A DNA stretch of 64,000 bases from Epiperipatus broadwayi. Its lineage: Eukaryota; Onychophora; Udeonychophora; Euonychophora; Peripatidae. The notes beneath the pieces were generated by a model. The model searched no databases and was not told where the DNA came from. It saw nothing but the letters and a program-made list of their open reading frames with translations. Below, piece after piece: positions 11,293 to 23,500 of this stretch. Position 1 is the first letter of the stretch. Every line of letters begins with the position of its first letter. The stretch lies in NCBI GenBank assembly GCA_028023455.1, contig JAQFVV010000111.1:1121909-1185908 (forward strand), in the 5' to 3' direction. The position numbers and the translations under genes are program-made.

Positions 11293-13150
11293 TTCACCAT
11301 TCAAGTATTTTATTATTGAATAATTAAATCTGTGTGATTTAGTACAATTGTAAAGTAGTGGATTTAGAGATGAAAGTTCCAAAATTGATTTTCAGTTGAG
11401 TAACATAATTAAAAAAATACATTGTTTGGACTAATTAAATGAAATTTCTAAATACTCATTCTACCAATAGAGGACTCAAATGTGACATGGCTTCCTGAGC
11501 AAATTTCCATATGATTATTAGTACTACTATTGAATCAACTGTACTGGATTATTTGAACAATGAAATAACAGAAATAAAATTTAAATTATTATTTCAAAAC
11601 AATATTTCTCATTTTATAATTGATAATGTATATTGTATTTTGAAATTAACTTGCTATTTTGTTTTTGAGATTTTAATAGGAACATGTCAACAGTTATCTT
11701 CAAGTTGAAAGATTTACTGATAGATAATACAAGATTGGCTTGGAAAAACAGAAAATGAAATGAAAACTTGGCTTTTTTACAACAAGTAGTAGTTCCATAG
11801 CCAATATATTTAATGCCACTTTGGAATTATTCCTGCTATGACAATGGATCCCAATTATATTAATAGTTTACTGGAAGTGTATATATCAAATGGTTAATCA
11901 GAAATTCAATGCTAATTATTTTACCAAAGTATAGAAAGTTCTTTATAGTAGAATTTTATCTGTGATATATTTTCTTAACCATTGCCATTATCAGTATCAT
12001 AGGTAATAAGATTACTATTTTGCAAAAGATTACCGAAAAACAATAAACGTGTTTAAAACAGAACTTTTTAATAGAAAGCTTTTCAATGGGGTAGGATGTG
12101 TGTTACACCTAAGAGACTATGAAAAGAATTAATATTTACAATTCCGAGAGACAAAGAGAAAGGTAAACAACAGGCAAATGTTTTGATCTAATTAATTGGG
12201 ATGGGGACTACATCGTGATGTGAACCACATTATGATGCTATGAAGTTATTTCAACCAATTTGGAATTATTTGGAAAATCCATGAACATGGAATATTGACT
12301 CAAAATTTTTTTTGTTTTTGAGAGAAAGTGTGCCAGTTTGGTGAAAAGGGATATATAGACACCAAATATTTAGCTTGCCTAATATATCAAAAGCTTACTA
12401 GGGGTCTGATGATTTCTATGAATAATGATATACAAAATATGTTTTTCATTTTCAAAATTGCACAATGAAAAACATTTCATTTTTCAAATATTCGCACATG
12501 CTTGTATTCAAAGTTGAATATTTTATTAATGATCTCCTATGATTTCATAATAAGTTTTTTACTTTCAATAAAATGAAAACATCTAGCAGACTTTATATGT
12601 GTGTGTTAAAGATCAGTATGGTAATTCTTTTTCCTAATTGTTAACAAATTATTATTGCTAAATATATATGAGCTGTTATTCTGTCAAGTTTTATTGTATA
12701 TTTGTTTGATGGTTGCTCAGTCATAGTCGAGGCCACAGCATAAATAAAAAATTATTAATATCCATGTTAAATAAATTTAATAAAATCGATATGTGGCTTT
12801 TACTACTACTAGTGAGGAAACTTCTATGGATGTTCAGTCCCTGATTTTACCTTTATCTTGATTAATCAAGTTTTAAATCATTTTGCTAAACTACTTTCTT
12901 TTTTATTAATATAATTTATTACTAAACTTGTATGAATCTAATTCTAAAAATTCAGAAAAAAATTGTTCTACCAGAATCAGTCAAAAATTTGTAAAAACTG
13001 ATATCATTTAATGTAATTATTTACCATGATCATTGCAAAAATAAATAAATTTAACTAAAATGTATATAAGTTCATATATCTAAGATGTTCGCTATTTTTT
13101 TAAGTCCTTTTGCATTGCATTTCTAAATAAAGCAATAAATTATGCACTTC
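11293..13150. other. no gene recognised
   Basis: AT-rich DNA. The frame at 11511-11708 is hydrophobic and compositionally like translated AT-rich DNA, with no family match. Nothing further could be supported. Confidence 0.5.
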
Positions 13151-13159
13151 CATTCACAG

Positions 13160-13255
13160 TTTTTGCAATGCTTATTGCAAGAAGAGAAGGAAACTGAAGA
13201 AAACTGCCAGACAGTTGAAACTATAAACAATAACTTAATAAAAGACATTGTTAAA
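13160..13255 (+). other. possible upstream coding exon (speculative)
   Basis: After a CATTCACAG acceptor-like site only one frame is open, giving FLQCLLQEEKETEENCQTVE and then a polar tail up to GTTAAAAG, a weak donor. It looks like an acidic pro-region. Joining it in phase to the next candidate exon needs the weak donor GTTAAA after GACATT. No signal-peptide exon was found upstream. Confidence 0.15.
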
Positions 13256-13500
13256 AGTAAAAGTGCATGATTTATTGTTTTATTTTAAATGCACCTTTTA
13301 TCAGAAGTGAGAATTCAATCCTGCAAGACTAATTTAATAACCATATCATGGATATGTATCAAATTGAAATGAATTCAGAGATATGCCTTATATTAATCGT
13401 AGGTTATGATATTTCCCTTTTTGTGTGAATAATTAGTATATATTACTATTAATATTTAAAATAAATAAATTACTTATATTTGTGATATTAATTATTATAG

Positions 13501-13618
13501 TGTGAAACTTATAGTGACTGTAATAGATGTCATATGTGGAGATGCTGTTCAAAATCTACCAAAACATGTGATCATTTGGGTGTAGGAGATAACAGATGGT
13601 ATGATTGGTGTGATTAAA
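13501..13618 (+). CDS. possible 3'-terminal exon of a cysteine-rich peptide
   Basis: An ATTATTATAG acceptor-like site precedes a 38-codon frame ending in TAA. It encodes seven cysteines with spacing C-x5-C-x2-C-x4-CC-x6-C-x13-C, including DCNRCHMWRCCSKSTKTC. Local GC is higher than around it, and an AATAAA lies about 45 bp after the stop (near 13664), as expected of a short 3' UTR. This could be the end of a small secreted disulfide-rich peptide gene. No family was recognised, the 5' exons are not identified, and a second frame is also open for 27 codons. Chance occurrence is a real alternative. Confidence 0.25.
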
Positions 13619-13699
13619 TGTAAGTATAATAATTTATAATTTTAGCATATATTGTTATCTGAATAAACTTTAATCATAATAATAATTGTATTTAATACT

Positions 13700-14060
13700 T
13701 TCAATCATAATTCACTAAGTAAACGTTTTTTTAATAAATGATAATCAGTATTTATTTTACCCTTGTGGTTTGGTGCTATGGTAAAATGGTGAGGTCTGGA
13801 ACTAAAGATCCATAAATGCCCAAGCTTCTTATGAACTCCTTAACAATGAAAAATTCAACTAGTTTTTATAATATTTATTTTGAATGGCTAATGTCTCATT
13901 TCTTTATTACATACCTTCTCCAAAGTCTGCAGTGATATCAGAAACCATGGTTATAACTATTATCAATTGTTGAGTTGATTTTGGATCAATGTAGACAGAA
14001 CTCTTAAAATATTCTTCTATAAGGCAAACACCCTTCAATTATTTCTCTAGAAAAGAAAAG
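13700..14060. other. no gene recognised
   Basis: AT-rich sequence. GGTCTGGAACTAAAGATCC with TCTTATGAACTCC (about 13793-13841) resembles, inverted, the dispersed repeat seen at 37130, 43960 and 44590. Confidence 0.4.
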
Positions 14061-14077
14061 TGTACAAGAATATAAAC

Positions 14078-14302
14078 AGGCAAAACTCACTATACGTATT
14101 GCCACACACAACAAGCTAGAGTAATCAATGGATGCCAGAAGGCCACAAGCCAGAAACTAGTCTGGGGATATTGGATGGGTAGGCACTAGATGGGGATTTT
14201 ATGCACAAGCCTTTTGGCATCCATTGATTACTCTAGCTTGCTGTGTGTAGCAATATGTATAGTGAGTTTTGCCTGTGATGGCCATGTGATGTTTATTGGC
14301 TT
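14078..14302. mobile_element. fold-back retroposon, half of hammerhead retained
   Basis: Arms AGGCAAAACTCACTATACGT and its inverse AGTGAGTTTTGCCT enclose a further inverted match (AGTAATCAATGGATGCCAGAAGG against its complement). A 9-bp duplication AATATAAAC lies at 14069-14077 and 14303-14311. The middle holds AAGGCCACAAGCC AGAAAC TA GTC TGGGGATATTGGAT on the plus strand, which is the 3' half of the family hammerhead. The CUGANGA half is deleted. The leader box appears inverted at the right end (GGCCATGTGATG). Confidence 0.75.
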
Positions 14303-14311
14303 AATATAAAC

Positions 14312-15020
14312 TTACTAGACTAATCCTGTGCCAATTGGTTTGGATTTGTGATTCTCTTTTACTCTTCAACTGTAAATAGTTCATATTCATTCACAAATTG
14401 GCAATTAAATGTTTGGGGAAAATATAAGCTTGCTTGAAAGTCTTCAGTCAATTATCTCTTATATAAAATCCCTGTTTTATCGTTGTCTGAATGTTTGGCT
14501 GCAACAATGTTTAAGTGATTGCTTTAAGAAATTACTTTTTTAAAAAATTGGTTGATTTAACAAGTTACAAAAATGATAAATTTGATAGCTTCGAAAAAAA
14601 TAATAATAATAATAACTATATCTAACTAAACCATAATTTATATTATGAGTATTTTATGCATAGAAAGTAATTCTATCTTTTATATTTAATAATCATTTTT
14701 ATTACAAAGTATATTTTATGTGAAGGAAGTAACTCTGTCATTAATAAAAAAATGCTCAGAAAAAAATCAGTACATGTTTCTAACTACAGTACAGAACTGA
14801 ATAGGTATAATATTTAAATCAAAAAGAAAATGTGATTACAGTACATAAATTCACGTTTGAAATGTAATATTTAGCAAGGAAAAAAAAAGACCTATAGTAC
14901 CGTATTTACATTTAGTTTTGGTTAGCGTGTAATTGAAGATATGTTGTTTGATATTACGTAGTTCACGCTAATTCCGCCATTAATAGTTAGTTAATAAAGA
15001 TAAGATAGTTAGTTGCCCCC
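14312..15020. other. no gene recognised
   Basis: AT-rich spacer with ATA microsatellite around 14605. Nothing could be assigned. Confidence 0.5.
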
Positions 15021-15029
15021 TATAATGCT

Positions 15030-17093
15030 GTCAACTGATTGAAAAGTGGAAAGACAAGAGGTTTAGATGAATGGACAGCAGAGAAATGAATTTAGGGCAT
15101 AGAGCAAAAGTAAAGTTATTATCATGTTTTAATAAGATGGCACAGAAGATAATTTTTCCGGATAGTTGGAGTAATACAAGAGTAAGACTATTATTTAAAG
15201 GAAAGTGTAAGGATCATAGAAAGTTAAATAATTACAGACCGATAGAGATAACATCAGTTTTATATAAAGTTTTCTCATATATGGTGGCTGGAAGAGTTGT
15301 AAAATGGATGGAAGAGAATAATGTAGTGGGGGAAATGCAAGAAGGTTTTAGATCAGATAAACGTATAGGAGATAGTTTATTTGTAGTTACACAACTTATG
15401 GATATGAGTAGGAATTCAGGTAGATCATTATACATGAGTTTTATAGATATAGAGAGGGCATATGATAGAGTAAATATATATTATGGGTAAGTTTAGCAAA
15501 TTTGGGAATGGATGAAGCTTTAGTAAATATTATTAAGAAATCATATGAAAATAATTATTATACTTATCAATTAGGGAATATAGAATCAGTTAAAGTTAAA
15601 AATGGGGTGGGACTAAGGCAAGGATGTCCTATGTCACCTATTTTGTTTTTGTTGTATTTGAGTGAAATGGAGAAAGCAATAGAAACACTAGGAAGAGGGA
15701 TAGAGATACTGTTAATAGGTGGCAAAGGAGTATATACTTTGTCGGATTTTTTTTTGCGGATGATATCTTTTTGTGTGCAGAAAGAAGAGAAGATATGGAA
15801 ATTATGCTGAGGACATGTGCAAGGGTGGGTAAAGAGATGGGGATTAAATTTAGTAAAGAAAAATCAAATATAATGATGGTTAATACTGGGGAAAGAGAAG
15901 ATGTAGAATTTTTATTGGGGGATATAAAGTTAAGTGTAGTAGATAAATATAGGTATTTGGGAATCATCTTATGTAATCAGGAAAATTGTTTGGATGAATG
16001 GGAGAAAAAATTAGTAAGTGAAACAAAGAAAAGAAAGGGTTTGGTAAAGAAACTAACAGTGTTTTCATATAATAAATATGATGTAGCCAGAATTGTATGG
16101 AAGGGAGTTGCAGTAGCAGGTTTAACATATGGTAATTATGTATTATGTGTTAGTAACAGGGTTTTAGATTATTTAGAGAAAGTACAAAGGGAAGTAGGAA
16201 GACATGCATTAGATGCAGAGATGTGGACAAAAAGGAGGCAATTCAAAGAGAAATGGGATGGTAAAGTTTTTATATGAGAGATGCAAAAAGTAAAATGAAA
16301 ATGTTTGGTAGGTTGCAGTTTATGGATAGTAAGAGAATAGCCAAAATAGTGTTCAATTGGGTTGTGAGTAAATGGTAGGTAACAAGATGGGTGAGAAAGG
16401 TAATGCGGTATGCAAAAGATTTGGATAAAGAAATTATATCAGCATACTTGTATAAAAGGTGGGATGATTGTGTTAGGAGGATTGTTGAGGGTTATAGTGG
16501 TAGGGAATGGGATAAAAGAATAGATGCATTAATAAAGAATAGGGAGTTGGAGAGATGGAGAACTAGTATGGAGGTAAGAAGAGTTTAAATATATATAGAA
16601 GTAAATGGAACATTGGATGTGAGTTAATTTATGATAATAGTAAAGAAAGTAGTTTATTGTTTAAGGCTCGAATGGGATCTTTAGCAACAAGAGAATATAC
16701 ATATAAATGAAGAAATATAGGTGATTTAGTGTGCAAATTGTGTAAGGAAGGTATAGAAAATATTGGGCATCTGTTGATTGAATGTAAATGCTTGATAGCA
16801 GAAAGGGTACAAATAATGAAGTTATGGGAGAATAAATATGAACAAAGTGATTATACAGAAAGTGAGTTATTGGTTTTTATGCTGGGTTTGCAAAAAGATA
16901 AGGGGGATTTAGATATAAGCGCCATAGAGTTGACAAAGATTATGTTGTGGAAATGGGATGGAGCAGATTATGGGAAAACATAGGGTGGGGAATGGAAGGG
17001 GAAGGTAAAGTGGCTAACAGGTTTTTTTGGGCATAGTTGCTGAGAGATTCCAGACTCTGTTTAAGGAGAAGTCACAGTACATCACATCACATA
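15030..17093 (+). pseudogene. non-LTR (LINE) reverse transcriptase, 5' truncated and frameshifted
   Basis: The coding text begins near 15040 (KSGKTRGLDEWTAEK) and continues FPDSWSNTRVRLLFKG, NNYRPIEITSVLYKV, EMQEGFRSDKR and FIDIERAYDRV. After a frameshift near 15478 come LANLGMDEALV and GLRQGCPMSPILF. The catalytic FFADDIFLCAE is read across a frameshift in the T-run at 15746-15755. Downstream are KYRYLGI and a C-terminal CCHC-like finger (CKLCKEGIENIGHLLIECKC, 16732-16791). It ends TTATGGGAAAACATAG, then a short 3' UTR finishing in CATCACATCACAT. The endonuclease region is missing, as expected from 5' truncation. A second copy of this family lies on the minus strand at 29.9-36.2 kb. Confidence 0.9.
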
Positions 17094-17283
17094 TCAAATA
17101 TAACAGATATATTTAAAATTTTAATTTAGAAACTTAATTTGTTTATGAACATTTTATTCAAAGCAAATAATTCCGCGCGAGGCAAAAAAAAAAAAAATGC
17201 TAAAGCAACCAATTAAAACTTTTACATAGGTCGGATATATCTTGTATATATATAATATTCAAATCACTCTCCCAAACATTATG

Positions 17284-17401
17284 ATATTTCAGCAATGCTC
17301 TGTGTGAATAAATATAAAGTCTGAAGTTTAAACAGCCTTTTGAGTCAGCTGCTTGGAGTTCGGACTTTTTATTTATTCACAGAGGATGTTGCTGAAATAT
17401 A
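17284..17401. repeat. fold-back repeat
   Basis: ATATTTCAGCAATGCTCTGT with GTGAATAAATA is answered by TTTATTTATTCACAGAGGATGTTGCTGAAATAT in inverse, giving arms of about 30 bp with two or three mismatches around a 55-bp loop. It could be a miniature transposon or another fold-back retroposon. No duplication was identified. Confidence 0.65.
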
Positions 17402-17512
17402 AAGTCTAGAAGGGTGAATAGAATATTTCTATTTAATTTACAGCTAGCAATATGCATTGGAATATTTTCATATAAAGTTATTAAATTTGTTTTGCTTAAA
17501 GTCATTCTTTAG

Positions 17513-17520
17513 CTTACAAT
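17513..17520. repeat. hAT target-site duplication, left
   Basis: CTTACAAT, identical to 27220-27227. Eight base pairs is the length expected for hAT insertion. Confidence 0.9.
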
Positions 17521-17530
17521 CAGGGCCGGC
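17521..17530 (+). repeat. hAT terminal inverted repeat, left
   Basis: CAGGGCCGGC, an exact inverse of 27210-27219. The leading CAG is typical of hAT termini. Confidence 0.9.
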
Positions 17531-17539
17531 GGAAGCGGG

Positions 17540-18727
17540 CATGCAACACATGCTAGGCATGCGGGCGCTGGCAGAAGGAGGCACCATCACTGAGAGATTA
17601 GCATATGAAAAAGAAGGCGCCATCCCTGAGAAATTAAAACTCTACTAACAAAAATACTCACATTTGAAGAATATTATTCTCAAATGTTTATTTACAAAAA
17701 TTATTGAGAGTAGATTATTGAAAATCATATGAAGTCATATTATATCTTATTAAATGACACACACAAGCAGGCCTGCACACAAGCTCTGCTTAATATTAAA
17801 AATATAAAACAATCAAATCTATTATTTATCATGAACAATAAACTAAACATAAAGTTTATTATATTACAAATTTCATATTGTAATGTTTATATATATATAG
17901 TACTGCTTATAGTAAACTATAAGTAACTTTCTGCTAGCAAATATATAAATAAACACACACTAAAAGTATTATAAATTAGAACTTATGTATGTATATGCGT
18001 GTATATATATATTAGATCATGTACATAATTTTGAAATCGTAAGAAACGATTATAATATTGCAAAATAAAACATTTTCTAATTTTTTATTTAAATAATAAT
18101 TTGATATAAATATTCGAACGTGTATGTAATATATATTATAGGTATAATTCCAGTAAACTTAATATAATTTTCAGTTTACTTTTTATTTTATATATTTTAA
18201 TCGTTGTCAAAAGTCTATTTTTTCTGCATACTAATTAGGTTTGCAAATTAATTACATACGTTTGCTTATGATGTTTATCGCAAATTTTAAAATCTTAGTA
18301 AGAACTTGTAAACAAAAATTATAATCCCAGGAAATTTTCTATTGAAATCGCAAATCAGGCCTGGCAGGCCACCTGTGTTAATTAGAAAAAATATATGATA
18401 ACAAAAGAAAATCTTGCCAATGGTAAAACTAAAATGTTCAATCAAGCGTAAAAAACTGGATACTTGAGTTATTTTAAAACCTGACCATTTTTAATGTCAA
18501 TGGCTGAATATTTCCAATTTATTAGCTGCCTTTTTTAGGTAAACAAGTTAAACAACTTCTTCCCCTCCGCGTATAGAGTTTTGTATTCCGATCAAGAAGT
18601 AATTTGTGTTGGACATCTAAATTAGCGATATATAATCTTAAGTATTAAGATACATGATGTAAATATATAAATTAGAGTCCGTATTTATTTATTTATTACA
18701 TTTGAAAATTATTTTAAAGTGGCGTTC
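17540..18727. other. hAT 5' non-coding region
   Basis: AT-rich leader of about 1.2 kb between the terminal repeat and the transposase start. No frame was assigned. It presumably holds the transposase promoter, but no specific box was recognised. Confidence 0.5.
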
Positions 18728-19884
18728 ATGAGTAAAAGTAATATGGAATCAAAAACTAAGAAAAAACTATCCGGTGCACAAAATCGTAAACGCCAAGCTG
18801 AAAAAATAGCAAACATTAAAAAACAAAGTGGATCACTTAATAAATATCTTAAAATATCAACTGCTTCTGAAATAGCTTATACTCAACAAGAACCAGAACC
18901 GTGCACATCATCTAGATCACAGGGAACTGTTGAAAATATTGAACAAGATTTTAGTAAGAAACAGTTAAGTGACAACAAAGTCATTGTGCCAATATCATAT
19001 CAAATGTATACAAATTTAGAAGATCCAGCTGAATGGAATAAAATTGATGACAAACTACGTGTTATTTTAGTAGAAATGGGGCCTGTTCAAAAGAAAGATA
19101 TTATATATCCGAACGATGTACATGGCCGTAAATTTTCTGATGTATATTATAATAGAAAAATGGAAAACGGAGAAGTAGTTTTTCAAAAATGGCTTATTTA
19201 TTCCGAAATTTTGAACTCTGTGTTTTGCTTTTGTTGCAAAGTTTTTGGATCTACTGAATATAGCCTTATAGAAGGATACAATAATTGGAGAAATTTAAGT
19301 ACAACTTTACACAGACATGAAACTAGTATGGCTCACATGAAAAGTTTATTGAATTGGAATGAACTTGAGAAAAGATTAAAAAACAAAATTACTATTGATT
19401 GTCAATCTCAAAATTTATATGAAATGGAAAAGAAACATTGGAGGAGTGTTTTGGAATGGCTGATTGAAATTATCAAATTCCTTGGTAGTCAAAATTTAGC
19501 ATTTCGCGGATCATCTGATAAATTATACGAAAAAATAACGGAAATTTTTAAAATTAATTGAATTATTTGCAAAGTTTGATCCCGTTATGGAAAATCATGT
19601 TGAGAGGGCCCTAGATCAAAACAATAGAGTACATTATTTGAGCAAAGATAGCCAAAATGAATTATTGGAAATTTTAAGCACAGCAATTAGGGAAACAATT
19701 TTATTATCGATAAAGAAATCCAAATATTATTCTATTATTTTAGATTGTACACCAGATGCAAGTAAAACTGAACAAATGACCATAATTATTCGCTTCGTTT
19801 TTTGTAATAATGGAACGGTTAAAATTAGAGAAAACTTTTTAGGTTTCATAGATATAACAGATTCCACTGGACGAGGTTTATGTA
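18728..19884 (+). pseudogene. hAT transposase, N-terminal half (TTF-type zinc finger)
   Basis: The ATG at 18728 opens a lysine-rich, probably nuclear-targeted N-terminus. Residues about 160-215 hold a TTF/ZMYM-like finger (WLIYSEILNSVFCFCCKVFG, then LHRHETSMAHMKS). A frameshift in the A/T run near 19540 causes a stop at 19559. The other frame continues with FDPVMENHVERALDQ and YYSIILDCTPDASKTEQMTI, the first catalytic aspartate block of the hAT RNase H-like fold, and DITDSTGRGL. The text is cut at 19884 by the gypsy LTR. It resembles the zinc finger MYM-type protein 1-like family of domesticated and active hAT transposases. Confidence 0.88.
19880..19884. repeat. gypsy-1 target-site duplication, left
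   Basis: ATGTA, identical to 25005-25009. The two hAT halves continue in frame across this point when one copy is ignored. Confidence 0.9.
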
Positions 19885-20486
19885 TGTTGTATACATATGT
19901 AAATAGAGCCAATAAAGGCACACAATTAATTAAGTGAAAATAGGGGTAATTACAGAGGCGTTTGGTTAATGGATCGGATTATCAAGAGAATTAATAACAA
20001 GTGAAGCCGTTTACACACACGCGAGAAAATGTATTAATACTCCAGAAAGAAAACGAGAGCGGGATTTAAAAATTGGGGCAATGTGAAAAAGGAGAATTCG
20101 CGCCTTTTCTCGGTTGTTCACATGGAGTGCTGATGCTGTACGGACTATGATCCCAGGTTCTCAGTGCCTGATGGTTAATCTGGCTGATTAGAGTAAAAGC
20201 AGACCGCACCGGTCTTAATATTATTTTAAACGCCCTAAGTGGCTCTTACGAGGGATAATTGCATCACCTAGGCAAGGTACTGTGCATTTTTTATTACTGT
20301 AGGCAGAGAAGGAGATTTGAACGTTAAAACTTTAATGCAGTCAGATTATATATGTATATATGTTAACCAACTATCGTACTGTTGTTAGTGTTACCAATAA
20401 AGATTTAGAGTAAATTAGTCGGTGATTCTTATTTCTAATTAAGCATTAATATTTGCGATCGCTAAGCTTCAGCTGAGGATACTGCA
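19885..20486 (+). repeat. gypsy-1 5' LTR
   Basis: Starts TGTTGTATACATATG and ends GAGGATACTGCA. It contains AATAAA at about 20396, a likely poly(A) signal. Confidence 0.95.
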
Positions 20487-20492
20487 ATTTTC

Positions 20493-20508
20493 TGGCGCAG
20501 TCTCAAAC
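20493..20508 (+). other. gypsy-1 primer-binding site
   Basis: TGGCGCAGTCTCAAAC lies 6 nt after the LTR. TGGCGCAGT is the motif of 17.6/297-type gypsy elements, which I recall as tRNA-Ser primed. The tRNA could not be checked here. The same motif serves two other gypsy elements in the window. Confidence 0.75.
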
Positions 20509-20516
20509 AACCTTAA

Positions 20517-23500
20517 AATAGGTCGTTAGGGCAGAATAGTATAGGCGAATTCGACACCAGTAACGCGTCCGAATGGCCATTATATAGAACACAGATCGAG
20601 AACTTTTTTACGTTGAACGCCATTGAGGATAAGAGAAAAATAGCGGCCTTAATGTGCTATGGCGGGAAAAGAGTAATCGAAGTTATTCATAAAAATTTCG
20701 AAGTCCCTTTGCCTGAGAAGGTCAAGTACGAGGAAGTGATCAAAAAGTTAGATGATCAGTTTAGTCCCCGTCCCTCTCGCCACATAGCCAGATTAACTCT
20801 CCGAAATAGGAAACAATTTAGCGGTGAGAAAATTAAGGATTACAACCTAGCTTTAAGAGAATTGGCCAAAGATTGTAACTATGGCGATTTTGTGGACGAA
20901 ATATTAATGGATCAGCTACTCTGGGGCATGGCCGATGATAGGCTCAGACAGCAATTGCTAGTAGAGACGGAGTTAACCTACGAAATGGCCATCAAAAAGG
21001 GTATAGCATATGAGCTGATAGTGGAGCAGACACAAGCTTTTAGATGTAAAACGGATGAAACCACAAAAATGGGGGTATTCAAAACGTACGGAGGAAATCA
21101 AAGCCAAATGAAGTCAAATACTAGTAATGCAAAAATAAAATGTTTCTGTTGTGGCAAAACGGGCCATATTTCAAGAGAATGCAAATGGCAGAAAGAAGCG
21201 TGCTTTAAATGCGGCAAAAAGGGTCATTTGTCACGCGTCTGTAGACAAGACGACAAAGGGAAAACAAAAGAACACCCACACACGCCTCATGATAGGGGAG
21301 GGAAATTTGCAACCACCCATATGATTAAAAATCTAGACATTAAAAGTATACGTCAGTTTATGATTAAACTTAAAATTTACGGTAAAGAAATAGAAATGGA
21401 AATTGATAGCGGTTCGGCAATTTCCATAATCTCACGGTCAGATTGGAAAAAATTATATGATAAGGCAAACATTGTTTTAGAAAAAACAAAAATTAAAGCA
21501 AGAGACGTAAATGGTAACGCACTCAAAATAATTGGACAGGTTAAAGCGCCAATCAAATACAACGGCAAAAAAGTGAACCTACCCCTATATATTGTTAATG
21601 GTAAAATTAGCCCCATTGTAGGAAGAGAATGGTTTCGCGAGATCGGGATACAAATTAATATAAAGAAAATCTCTTTGGAAGATGAACTAGTGAATAAATA
21701 TCCAGATCTGTTCAACGACAAACTGGGATTGATCGCGACAAAACCAGTAGAAATAGAATTATCGGAAAATGCGCGACCGCTGGTTTGTAAACCGCGTAAG
21801 ATTCCGTTTGCGCAAAAAAGTAAAGTCGAAGACAAATTAAAGTCATTGGTGGATAAAGGAGTGTTAATGCCCATCGAAACATCCGATTGGGCCATGCCTT
21901 TAGTAGTAATAACAAAGCCTAACGGGGATATTAGATTATGTGGAGATTACCGAATAACGGTAAATAAATTTTTAAACAGGGGAGCCTACCCTGTTCCAAA
22001 TGTAAGGGAAGTTTTGGCCGATTTGCAAAACGCTTCCTATTTTGCGAAGCTAGACCTTAACTCCGCTTTCCACCAGATTCAGGTTACCGAAAAATCAGCG
22101 GAAATATTGGCTTTAACGACCCACATGGGTCTATTTAGGTGCAATCGTTTACCTTTTGGCATATCCACAGCCCCAAATATATTTCAGTCAAGGATCAATG
22201 TTTTACTACAGGGTATGGAAAGGGTCATCCCCTATTACGATGACATACTTATCACGGCCACGTCACAAGAAACGTTGCGCAACAGACTATTTATCGTATG
22301 TGAAAAACTCAATAAATCTGGGGTTAAACTAAATGCCAGCAAGAGCGTATGGATGGCAAAAGAATTGACGTTCCTAGGCCATTTGATTTCGGATAAAGGG
22401 AAGAGACCATCCCCGGAGAAAGTAAACGCAGTGAAAAATGCATCCCCACCTACTAACATTAAACAGTTACAGGCTTTCTTAGGTCTCATAAATTTTTTTG
22501 AGCCCTTCTTGGAAGGTAAAGCTCACATAGCTAAGCCATTATACGAATTATTAAAAAAAGATCAGAAGTGGCATTGGGCTAGAATTCACGAAGAAGCATT
22601 CTGTTGGACAAAAACTTTGTTGTCATCCGAGAAACTATTGGTGCATTACAATAATAGTTTAGAAGTACGCTTAACAATGGACGCATCAGAGTGGGCAGTG
22701 GGGGCGGTGCTATCTCACCCATGTCACAATGGGGAACACCCTAGGGCTTACGCATCAAGAACTCTCTCAAAATCAGAGAAAAACTATAGCCAAATTGACA
22801 AGGAGGCTTTGGCCATAATGTTCGGCCTGAAAAAATTCCATCAATTCCTGTTCGGTAGGAATTTCCACATAATTACGGACCACAAGCCATTATTGGGTAT
22901 TTTGGGCCACGATCGCTTAGCTCCCGAACATTTAAGCCCACGTATGATGCGCTGGAGAAACATAATGTCAGCATATGACTACATATTAGAATACAAAAAA
23001 GGAAAAGAGATTGCACACGCCGACGCATTATCAAGAATGCCGGACAAGCAAGAACAATCAACGACGGAGGCAGAAATAAATTATATCGACACTCTAAACT
23101 CAGACATACTGAACAGCAAATGCGTAGCAAATTGGACAAGCTCCGATCAGGGCTATCAGATACTTATGGGATGGATCAAAAACGGATGGCCATTTTCAAA
23201 GCCTCAGTACGTTGACCCAGGGTTCTGGATGAATCGTAATAAACTATCTATATGCAAAGGATGCACTTTAATGGGTGATCAAGTCGTGATACCAATAGAA
23301 GGCCGACAACAAGTATTGAACTTACTGCACGAGGGCCACCCTGGAGTCGTGCGAGCTAAAGCACTGGCTCGCAGCTACGTCTGGTGGCCAAGAATTACAG
23401 TTGACATAGAGCGAAATATCAAAAAATGTTCTTCATGTCAAACAGAAATGAACATGAGAACTAAGATATACAATTCGTGGCCAGCCGCCACAAAAGCATG

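Noticed and set aside
21377-21895. Minus-strand frames opposite the gypsy polyprotein
   Set aside because: Shadow frames of a clear plus-strand coding region.
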